Of a stretch of DNA of 11,922 nt, positions 5,938 to 11,922 are shown piece by piece. Source of the stretch: Bacteroidales bacterium (GTDB lineage Bacteria > Bacteroidota > Bacteroidia > Bacteroidales > Paludibacteraceae); the NCBI GenBank assembly GCA_900768725.1, contig CAAGDU010000030.1, forward strand, positions 1 through 11,922, in the 5' to 3' direction. The notes below the pieces were generated by a model that saw nothing but the letters and a program-made list of their open reading frames with translations, was not told the DNA's origin and made no database searches. Each line of letters begins with the position of its first letter. Position 1 is the stretch's first letter. Made by a program: the position numbers and the translations under genes.

Positions 5938-6013
5938 TATAATAAGGTGAGCGTAGCGATCGGCAATATTGAAGATGCGCCGCCCTTTATCATCTTCCCC
6001 TCAGCCATTCCAA

Positions 6014-6046
6014 TCGGTATCTGATCGGTATCTGATTGATATCTGA
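6014..6046. repeat. three tandem 11-base units TCGGTATCTGA
   Basis: 6014-6024 and 6025-6035 are identical (TCGGTATCTGA), and 6036-6046 is TTGATATCTGA, two changes. The unit is close to one helical turn. It lies in non-coding sequence. Confidence 0.8.
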
Positions 6047-6156
6047 ACGGGTCAATGAGCAGGCAATACCGAAACTCTACCGAGACAGTCCGGGTACGCC
6101 CGCGACCTGTCGGGGCTTTCAAGAAGATGCGGTTGGAATTCATCGGGAGCCGTACC

Positions 6157-6249
6157 AACGAAGGTTTTTGCGGTGATTTGAGCACCTTATAAACCATTCA
6201 CAAACCAAAAAGGCTGTCTAACAACTCAAGTTAGACAGCCTCTTTTTTA
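6157..6249. repeat. second copy of the recQ-lysS terminator repeat
   Basis: From AACGAAGG onward this segment follows 3079-3172 closely through the conserved GCGGTGATTT, CCTTATAA and ACAAAC blocks and into the same terminator hairpin, with scattered substitutions and a small indel. Copy one has a matching inverted end at 3004; here I find no left inverted end, so this is a partial or reshuffled copy. Confidence 0.75.
6207..6248 (-). terminator. intrinsic terminator after the SIMPL gene
   Basis: AGGCTGTCTAAC (6211-6222) pairs perfectly with GTTAGACAGCCT (6230-6241) around AACTCAA. An A tract (6207-6210) on the plus strand gives a U tract for the minus-strand transcript, and a T tract follows on the other side, so it could also stop plus-strand transcripts. 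It begins about 14 bases past the SIMPL stop. Confidence 0.8.
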
Positions 6250-6262
6250 TAGGAATACCCTT

Positions 6263-6949
6263 TTAATCCAAGAAATACGATACCGTGGTTACTACGCGGA
6301 TGTGCTTCACCCACGGTTGGTAGGGGTCGCTATCAATAGAGAACTGCCCCTGTCGTGCGGTGCAGATGCTGCCCAACGAGCAGTTGGCATCATCGGCAAA
6401 CTTCTGCGCCACAGCGCGTGCATTCTTCGTTGCCTCCTCAATCATCGAAGGTTTGAGTTCGTTCAGCCCATTGAACTGATAATCCAGCGACCAGTCGTTG
6501 GAAGAAACGATAATACCCTTGCCGAGCAACTCGCTTTGACAACCTTGGCTCGCTATCACCAAATCTACGTTTGCCGTGCTAATAATCAGCGAGGTAGAGA
6601 CGCTGTAACGATATTGCGGACGCACATTATAGTAACTCGCCCATTGGTCGGTTACCTGTGTGTTTCCCTGTCGGATATCCTCCGCCGTGAATCCTCTCTC
6701 CATGAAGAATGCGCGCACTGCCTCAGTGGTGCGGTTCAGTTCGGCGTATGCCTGCCGGATGTCGTTGCTCTCTACGCTGTACGACAGCGGCCAAACGGCA
6801 TAGTCGGCTTTCACTTCCCGCGTGGAGAGTCCCTTCACGTCCACCGTGCGTCGACTATCGGTAATATATTTCAAGCCCAAACCGACACAAAGCCCTGCCA
6901 AAGCAATCCCTACAGCCACAATCCCGGCTGCAATAACTTCCTTTTTCAT
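6263..6949 (-). CDS. SIMPL-domain (DUF541) membrane-anchored protein
   Basis: A 228-residue protein with an N-terminal hydrophobic anchor (about residues 6-28, IAAGIVAVGIALAGLCVGLGL) and an outward-facing domain in the periplasm. The rest matches the SIMPL/DUF541 pattern: VDVKGLSTREVKADYAVWPL (37-56), the central SLIISTANVDLV (119-130), and the C-terminal block with the long helix EEATKNARAVAQKFA (171-185) followed by the closing strands RVVTTVSYFL. In other bacteria relatives form large oligomers or respond to stress, but the family's biochemical role is open and nothing here resolves it. A single residual cysteine pair (Cys137, Cys190) is present. It is preceded by 282 bases without a clear TAnnTTTG promoter, so how it is transcribed is not settled. 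Confidence 0.88.
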   Translation of the reverse strand: MKKEVIAAGIVAVGIALAGLCVGLGLKYITDSRRTVDVKGLSTREVKADYAVWPLSYSVESNDIRQAYAELNRTTEAVRAFFMERGFTAEDIRQGNTQVTDQWASYYNVRPQYRYSVSTSLIISTANVDLVIASQGCQSELLGKGIIVSSNDWSLDYQFNGLNELKPSMIEEATKNARAVAQKFADDANCSLGSICTARQGQFSIDSDPYQPWVKHIRVVTTVSYFLD

Positions 6950-7231
6950 AAAACGTGTTTTTTATAGATTACGTTCTTTTTGTTAACTAACGTGAGTTTG
7001 AAATAATAATTGAACACACAAGACGACCATGATTTCTCTTATTTCAACAAAAATTTCCAAAAATTGTCCAAATATTTTTCTATAGCGTTCATTTGCATGC
7101 AATATAATATACCGTTAATTCATTACCAAAAACCAAATTAGTCTTTGACTGCTGAAATAGGAGGAAGGCTTATTTCGATCTCACGTTAACTACGCAAACT
7201 ACGTTAACTACGCAAACAACCTTTGCTATAT
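6950..7231. other. 282-base AT-rich gap upstream of the SIMPL gene
   Basis: No gene is supported. It contains a perfect palindrome TTGCATGCAA (7093-7102), an A/T-rich stretch, a tandem repeat at its right end (7183-7218), and the string TCATTACCAAAAA (7119-7131), which is also the outer end of the MITE-like element's right arm. No clean promoter or terminator was found: the best minus-strand -7 candidate, AATATTTG (7076-7069), lacks a properly spaced TTTG. Confidence 0.6.
7183..7218. repeat. tandem 18-base repeat after the Na/Pi gene
   Basis: ACGTTAACTACGCAAACT (7183-7200) is followed directly by a copy differing only at the last base (7201-7218). It starts 14 bases beyond the Na/Pi cotransporter stop. 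The unit includes the palindrome GTTAAC. Confidence 0.85.
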
Positions 7232-8938
7232 TCAGAACTTCTCGATGCTCTCGGGTCGGAGGAGGGTACGGATGGTCTTGCCCACGTTGATAAGGTGGTC
7301 TGCGATACGCTCGGAGTCGCTTGCCAACTCGAGGTACTCGGCACCCACAACGGGTATGTATTCGTCAGCGGACAGGCGCTCCACGTTGCGGTCTGCCATC
7401 TGGTCGGTCAGTTTATCCACCTGGTCTTCCTGCTTATTGGCATCCTCCAGCGCCTCGAGGCTCACCTCCATATACGCTTTCATCACGCTTTGATAGACGC
7501 CAAACACACCTTCGCGCACCTGCTCTATCTCCTCTTTCAACTTGTCGGAGAACGCCACCTTATGGTCGCGCAGCACCTCGGCGTATTCAATGATATTGGT
7601 CGCATAGTCGCCAATTCGCTCGAGGTCGCCAATGCTGCGGATGGTGGTCGAGAGGTAGCGGTGGTCTATCTCGTTGAGCGGCTTGGAGTTCAGCCGAACG
7701 ACATACTGCACGAGGTAGTTGTTCAGGTAGTTCAGTTGCGCCTCGTTGTGGTCGAACTCCTCTTTGTGGCGGAAGTCCTGCGTGCAAATCATAGAGATGG
7801 CTAAGTCGTAGTTGTGCATCGCCACGGCTGCCATGTGCTCTATCTCCAACTTCACCTGACGAACGGCAATAATCGGCGTGCGAAGCATCTTCTCATCCAC
7901 AAAGAAGAAATGCGGCTTCGATGACTCGCCTTTCTCTACGGCGAAGTTGTCGGGGATGATACGGCACACGATGTTCACCAGCAGGTTTGTCAGCGGCAAC
8001 ATCACTACCACGGTCGCGCAGTTGAATATCGTGTGGAACATAGCCATCTGCACTTGCGGCGCGTCGGGGAACATGCGCTCGAAGAGAATACCGAAGTCCA
8101 GTTCTCCCTTCGTGGCAAGATAGAGAATAAACGCCACTATTAGGAATACAATCACACCAAAGCAGTTGAATATCAGGTGCATCATTGCTGTTCGCTTGGC
8201 GTTCTTGCCGCTCGTCATACCGGCGATAATCGCCACCACGCAGGAGCCGATGTTCGAACCCAGCGTGATGTAGATACCTTGGTTGAGCGAGATAAGCCCT
8301 GCCACGACCATCGTGATAGCCACCGAGGTCATCACCGATGACGACTGGATGATGGCGGTGAAGAGCGCACCAATCACCACGAGCAGTATCGGATTGCCTA
8401 TCGTGGCGAGGAACTGCTTCACGGCATCCAGTTGGGCAAAGTCTTCCATAGAGCCGGACATCATGCTCAAGCCTACGAAGAGCATACCGAAGCCCGTGAT
8501 GATACCGCCCACTTTCTTCCACATATCGTGCTTGGCGAACAAGCAGATGAACGCGCCTACACCCGCCAGCGCAGCGAAGATGGTGGTAGTGCTCAGTCCG
8601 CTGCCGGACGACAGGCCGAGGGCGACAATCTGCGCCGTGATGGTGGTACCGATGTTGGCACCATAGATAATCGTGGCGGCTTGCGCCAGCGACATGATAC
8701 CTACGTTCACGAAACCAATCACCATCACGGTGGTGGCACCCGACGACTGTATCAGCGCGGTGCTCAACGCACCGATACCCACACCGAGCAACTTGCTCTT
8801 GCCTATCTTCGAGAAGAGGGCTTTCAGGTGTTCACTGCTGGCAGACTCAAGGTTACTGGACATCATCTGGCAGGCAACAAGGAAGATACCTATACCTGCC
8901 AAAAGCATCAAAATGGCGGTAGCGACTGTTACGAACAT
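7232..8938 (-). CDS. Na/Pi cotransporter family protein with PhoU-like C-terminal domain
   Basis: A 568-residue inner-membrane protein of the SLC34-like Na/Pi-cotransporter family, which moves phosphate with sodium; the direction in bacteria is debated. The inverted duplicated transporter motifs are clear: QSSGATT (64-70) with GANIGTTITA (93-102), and QSSSVMTSVA (198-207) with GSNIGSCVVA (227-236). Several hydrophobic segments run from residue 5 to about 330. A soluble helical tail (about 350-560) carries two PhoU signatures, DLERIGDYATNI (438-449) and DSERIADHLINV (541-552), whose Glu/Asp residues bind metal in PhoU. This full-length fusion is common in bacteria. The ATG at 8938 is preceded at seven bases by a heptamer tandem repeat. 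The upstream gene on the same strand ends 106 bases away, with no promoter or terminator recognised between. Confidence 0.95.
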   Translation of the reverse strand: MFVTVATAILMLLAGIGIFLVACQMMSSNLESASSEHLKALFSKIGKSKLLGVGIGALSTALIQSSGATTVMVIGFVNVGIMSLAQAATIIYGANIGTTITAQIVALGLSSGSGLSTTTIFAALAGVGAFICLFAKHDMWKKVGGIITGFGMLFVGLSMMSGSMEDFAQLDAVKQFLATIGNPILLVVIGALFTAIIQSSSVMTSVAITMVVAGLISLNQGIYITLGSNIGSCVVAIIAGMTSGKNAKRTAMMHLIFNCFGVIVFLIVAFILYLATKGELDFGILFERMFPDAPQVQMAMFHTIFNCATVVVMLPLTNLLVNIVCRIIPDNFAVEKGESSKPHFFFVDEKMLRTPIIAVRQVKLEIEHMAAVAMHNYDLAISMICTQDFRHKEEFDHNEAQLNYLNNYLVQYVVRLNSKPLNEIDHRYLSTTIRSIGDLERIGDYATNIIEYAEVLRDHKVAFSDKLKEEIEQVREGVFGVYQSVMKAYMEVSLEALEDANKQEDQVDKLTDQMADRNVERLSADEYIPVVGAEYLELASDSERIADHLINVGKTIRTLLRPESIEKF

Positions 8939-8944
8939 AAATAT

Positions 8945-8979
8945 GATTTACGATTTACGAATTACGATTTACGAATTAC
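8945..8979. repeat. five tandem heptamers in the Na/Pi gene leader
   Basis: Five consecutive 7-base units of the form GA(T/A)TTAC occupy 8945-8979, in the order T, T, A, T, A at the third base. They end six bases from the Na/Pi start codon, so they sit exactly where ribosome binding would occur. Confidence 0.85.
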
Positions 8980-9002
8980 GAGGGCTCATGCTCTGAGCAG
9001 TC

Positions 9003-9056
9003 GATAATTCTGATTATTCTGATAATTCTGATAACTCAGAGTACTCAGAGTTTTGA
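9003..9056. repeat. degenerate 9-base tandem repeat overlapping the end of the PEP-binding gene
   Basis: Units of nine bases can be read from 9003: GATAATTCT, GATTATTCT, GATAATTCT, GATAACTCA, GAGTACTCA, GAGTTTTGA. The final units cover the last codons and the TGA stop (9047-9045) of the PEP/pyruvate-binding gene. The drift from GATAATTCT to GAGTACTCA suggests old duplication. Confidence 0.7.
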
Positions 9057-11922
9057 AACAACCGCTCGACTATTATACCCATCAATGTAGATTTCCAACT
9101 CTTCCTCCACCCGCACATGCCTTACGAGTTCCGTCTCCTCCACAGCCGGCAGGGCGTCCAGTTGTGCGAAGTCGTAGGCGTCATCCGTCCGCGCGAACAG
9201 GTCCACATTGATATACCCCACGTTGAACGAGGTCATGTTCTGGAAGAAATGCGACCCTTGGCTGGGGTCTACGCGGAAGTCCTCCAGTGAGCACTCCACC
9301 AGCGCTTTCGCCTCGCTGATGTCGCTCCACTGCACAGGCACGCCCAGCGTCGGTATCTGCGACCCCCAGCGACCGAAGCCTATCAGCACATAGGGCGTGC
9401 CGTCGGCTTGGCAACGTTTGTTCCACGCCCGTATGGTCTGAGCCATCTCCCGCGTGCGCAGGATGTCGAAATGCTCTTTCCTTATATAGATGATGTCGCG
9501 CACGCCCTCCACCTTGCCCACGCCCAGCGCCGAGCCGGAGGAGATGATAGGGTGCGAACAATCCACGTTCTCCCAGTCCACTTTCGCCGTCAGCCCGTCT
9601 GCCGAGATAGGACGTATCTGCAGCACGTGGAATACCACGGGCTCGTGCTCCAAGTTCACGGCAAACTCTATCTCCACGGGGCATTTAATCTCCGCCTGCG
9701 CCACCTCCAGCAGGCGTTTCACGATGTCCGCCAGCGGGAAAGTGTTGAATTTCAGTTGCGGCGCAAACGTGATATAGCGCGGTCCCTGGGGGTAGCACGA
9801 GTCCACCATGCGCATGTTCTCCATGTCGAACGTGGACGCCACGAGGCGCAGCGATGGGAACAGCCCTTCGCATTGGCTGATGGGTATCCGCTCAAGGTTG
9901 ACGGCATCGTCCACCGAGGTCTTGAAGCGCTCCGGCTGCAGCGACAGCGCGTACATATACTGTTGCGTCTCGCGCATGGTCAGGTCGGGCGTCGAGGTCT
10001 GCATCACGTGCTTTGGATGCGCGGGCGAAAACCGCAGCACTTGGTCGCCGTCCACCACGGCTTTCCCCAGTCCGTATGCCACCTTCACTATCCCTTCCTC
10101 GGGCTTCTCGTAGCCCACGGGGTAGAAGTTGATACTGCGAGCCACGCCGCTTATCACGGGGAAATAGTAGTCGCCCTCGCGCTCGCCGCAGACCTCCTGC
10201 ACGATAATCGCCATCTTCTCCTCCGACAGCACGTTCGCCGTCGAGGTGATGTACCCGCGCGAGGCGGCGTAATAGACCGACGCATAGACCGACTTTATCG
10301 CCTTCGACAGCAACCGCAACTCTTGGTCTTCGTTCTCCGTGTGCGGTATCATGTAGGTGGAGTAAACCCCCGCAAACGGCTGATAATAAGAGTCTTCCAA
10401 CTTGCTCGACGAGCGCACGGCTATCGGTCTGTGCGACACGCGTATGAAGTGCCGCAGCGCTTCCGTCAGGTCGCGGGGTAGGGTGGAAGCCACGAACTCC
10501 GACAGTATCTCCTCGTCCGAAATCTCCGAGTTAATCACGTACTGCAAGCCGTTGTCGTGTATGAACTGGTCGAAATAGTCGGTCGTTATCACCATCGTCC
10601 GCGGCACGAGTATGCGCACGCCCTCCCACTGGTCGTAGAGGTCATATTTCTGCAAGATATGGTTCAGGAACGCCAGTCCTCTGCCTTTCCCGCCCAACGC
10701 GCCGTTGCCGCAACGCGCGAACCAAATGGTATCGTTGTAACTCTCGGGGTGGTATTTCGCCACCACGCCCTGCGCTTGGTTGATTCGATAGTCGTGAATG
10801 GTCTTCACGTTGATGTTGCGCACGCGCTCGATGTCCGAATCGTCTTTGATGGTTAGCGGGCTCACCTGCTGCCCGATGGCGAACAAGCCGCGTGCGAAGA
10901 GCCATTTGCTCAGGTAGTTGTTGTCGCTCAGGTAGCGGAATGCCTCGGGCGAGATACGCGCTATCAGGTGCTCAAACGCCTCCAAGTCATGCGCCCGCCC
11001 TATCTCCGCGTGGGTGCGAGGGTCAATGGCAACGAAGTCCCCGAAACCGAACTCCCGACCGATATAGTCGCTCAACTCCTGCGTCAGCGTCTTGCTCTTC
11101 TTCACGATGAACCCCACGTGCATCTGCTCTGCCGTCTCCCGCATGCTCTCCTGCGAACTCTGCAAGAGGAAGGGCATAGTGGGGTTGTCGTGCCGTATCA
11201 GGCGGCACAGTTCCAAGCCTGCGTCCAACTGCTCCGTATCGGCGGGGTCGCCCTTGTGGCGCACGAAACCGATGTCGGAAATCACGCCGATGATGTTGTG
11301 CTTGTAGCGGTTGTACAGGCTCATCGCCTCGTCCAAGCAGGTCGCCATCAGCACTTTCGGACGCGCCCGCTTGCGCACTATCTGTTGCTTCTCGTTCAGC
11401 GCGTCTTGTATTGCTATCTTGTTCTGTTGCAGCACCAATTTATAGAGTAGCGGCAGGTAAGTCGAGTAGTAGCGAACGGAGTCCTCCACCAAAATAATAG
11501 CACGAACACCCTCGGTCAGGATGTCGTGCTCCGCATTCAGTTTGTCCTCTAACAGTTTGATAATGGCGATAATTAGGTCCGCCGAGTTGTTCCAACAGAA
11601 GAAATAGTCAATAGCCTGTCCGGGTGCGCAGGCGTCCTCGCCTGCTGTGAATAATTGTGTACTCTGTTGAAACGCCACTTTCGAGAATGCCGACAGCAGC
11701 ACAATAGGCGTCTCCGGCGCAATCGACTTCATCTTCGCCGCATCGTCAAGCACGCCGTGTGCCCCGTTGCTCACGATGATAATCAGGTCAAACCCCTCGT
11801 TCAGTCGCCCCAAGGCTTCGCCCGTGGTCTCTGCGCGGATGATGGCGGGCGGGTTGCTCAGGTTGAGTTCGGCATACTCCTGCGCAATCTGCACGTCGAT
11901 ATGCCCGTCTTCTTCCAGCGCA
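9045..11922 (-). CDS. PEP/pyruvate-binding domain protein with receiver-like N-terminal domains (5' end outside window)
   Basis: The frame is open to the right edge, reading ALEEDGHIDVQIAQEYAEL, so the GTG at 11894 is not the start; 958 residues are visible (numbered here from the edge). Residues about 25-115 look like a degenerate receiver domain (DLIIIVSNG replaces the phosphoacceptor region). A second receiver at about 140-285 keeps ILVEDS (Asp147), ISDIGF (Asp216) and VKKS (Lys274/275). The ATP-grasp PPDK_N domain follows: GALGGKGRGLA (GGKG at 410-413), AVRSSSKLED (501-510), FAGVYSTYM, IVQEVCG, and VLQIRPI (766-772). A C-terminal region has GFGRWGS (848-854) and DPSQGSHFFQN (885-895). There is no phosphohistidine swivel motif and no PEP-binding barrel, so full PEP synthase chemistry is unlikely although such proteins are often annotated that way. 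Role probably nucleotide-dependent signalling or phosphotransfer; unknown. Confidence 0.88.
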   Translation of the reverse strand, partial: ALEEDGHIDVQIAQEYAELNLSNPPAIIRAETTGEALGRLNEGFDLIIIVSNGAHGVLDDAAKMKSIAPETPIVLLSAFSKVAFQQSTQLFTAGEDACAPGQAIDYFFCWNNSADLIIAIIKLLEDKLNAEHDILTEGVRAIILVEDSVRYYSTYLPLLYKLVLQQNKIAIQDALNEKQQIVRKRARPKVLMATCLDEAMSLYNRYKHNIIGVISDIGFVRHKGDPADTEQLDAGLELCRLIRHDNPTMPFLLQSSQESMRETAEQMHVGFIVKKSKTLTQELSDYIGREFGFGDFVAIDPRTHAEIGRAHDLEAFEHLIARISPEAFRYLSDNNYLSKWLFARGLFAIGQQVSPLTIKDDSDIERVRNINVKTIHDYRINQAQGVVAKYHPESYNDTIWFARCGNGALGGKGRGLAFLNHILQKYDLYDQWEGVRILVPRTMVITTDYFDQFIHDNGLQYVINSEISDEEILSEFVASTLPRDLTEALRHFIRVSHRPIAVRSSSKLEDSYYQPFAGVYSTYMIPHTENEDQELRLLSKAIKSVYASVYYAASRGYITSTANVLSEEKMAIIVQEVCGEREGDYYFPVISGVARSINFYPVGYEKPEEGIVKVAYGLGKAVVDGDQVLRFSPAHPKHVMQTSTPDLTMRETQQYMYALSLQPERFKTSVDDAVNLERIPISQCEGLFPSLRLVASTFDMENMRMVDSCYPQGPRYITFAPQLKFNTFPLADIVKRLLEVAQAEIKCPVEIEFAVNLEHEPVVFHVLQIRPISADGLTAKVDWENVDCSHPIISSGSALGVGKVEGVRDIIYIRKEHFDILRTREMAQTIRAWNKRCQADGTPYVLIGFGRWGSQIPTLGVPVQWSDISEAKALVECSLEDFRVDPSQGSHFFQNMTSFNVGYINVDLFARTDDAYDFAQLDALPAVEETELVRHVRVEEELEIYIDGYNSRAVVSKL

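Larger units (their letters stand above)
5664..6262. other. 599-base gap without a credible gene, rich in repeats
   Basis: This gap lies between the convergent SprT-like and SIMPL genes. In order it holds a GC-rich compound hairpin (5674-5716), a MITE-like element (5722-5910), a second GC-rich hairpin (5919-5937), a stretch of about 75 bases with no recognised structure (5938-6013), three 11-base tandem units (6014-6046), a shortened copy of the GC-rich motif (6089-6106), and a repeat with terminator hairpin (6157-6249). Open frames at 5603-5869 (plus) and 5898-6197 (minus) are translations of these repeats and resemble no known protein. Confidence 0.8.

Noticed and set aside
5898..6197. Minus-strand 99-codon frame in the repeat-rich gap
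   Set aside because: It runs through the GC-rich hairpin, the 11-base repeats and the terminator repeat; the similar start at 3119 is part of the dispersed repeat, and no protein family is recognisable.
6999..7028. Short minus-strand peptide frame (15 codons from ATG near 7030) upstream of the SIMPL gene
   Set aside because: No ribosome binding site, no conserved motif and no regulatory hairpin follow it; short frames of this length are expected by chance.
9408..10481. Plus-strand open frame of 357 codons opposite the PEP-binding gene
   Set aside because: Composition (His/Arg/Leu/Val rich) is that of an antisense shadow, and the minus-strand frame has clear conserved motifs.

Overview
The window looks like ordinary chromosome of a Bacteroidota species, most likely order Bacteroidales. 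Three things point there: the protein families present (a large PEP/pyruvate-binding protein with receiver-like N-terminal domains, a short RecQ with its zinc cluster at the C-terminus, and an SprT-like protein of the Bacteroides type); A-rich translation starts without a strong Shine-Dalgarno; and four promoters of the Bacteroidota form TTTG-N20-TAnnTTTG, arranged as two divergent pairs. Genus cannot be named from the sequence.

Layout. (1) 20-1021, minus strand: dtd (D-aminoacyl-tRNA deacylase) followed 18 bases later by a YfcE/MJ0936-type metallophosphoesterase, with a possible third gene starting at the left edge. (2) 1022-1279: divergent promoter region whose two -7 regions lie in a 21-base inverted repeat. 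(3) 1280-3004, plus strand: recQ-like helicase. (4) 3004-3172: a repeat element that fills the whole space between the recQ and lysS stop codons and ends in a bidirectional terminator hairpin. (5) 3171-4715, minus strand: lysS. (6) 4716-4916: divergent lysS/sprT promoters placed back to back. (7) 4917-5663, plus strand: SprT-like zinc metalloprotease. (8) 5664-6262: 599 bases without a credible gene, packed with repeats: GC-rich hairpins, a MITE-like element with 25-base terminal inverted repeats, an 11-base triple repeat, and a second copy of the recQ-lysS terminator repeat. (9) 6263-6949, minus strand: membrane-anchored SIMPL-domain protein. (10) 7232-8938, minus strand: Na/Pi cotransporter with a PhoU-like tail. 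(11) 9045-11922, minus strand: PEP/pyruvate-binding protein, 5' end outside the window.

How the genes fit together. dtd and lysS serve translation quality and tRNA charging, recQ serves DNA repair, and the last three genes are envelope or metabolic functions. The cotransporter and the PEP-binding gene share a strand and are 106 bases apart, so co-transcription is possible but not shown. I found no tRNA, rRNA, CRISPR array, phage gene, transposase gene, toxin-antitoxin pair or defence cassette. The least ordinary content is in the gaps between genes: small, probably non-autonomous repeat elements, repeated palindromes, and short tandem repeats, one of which abuts a start codon.
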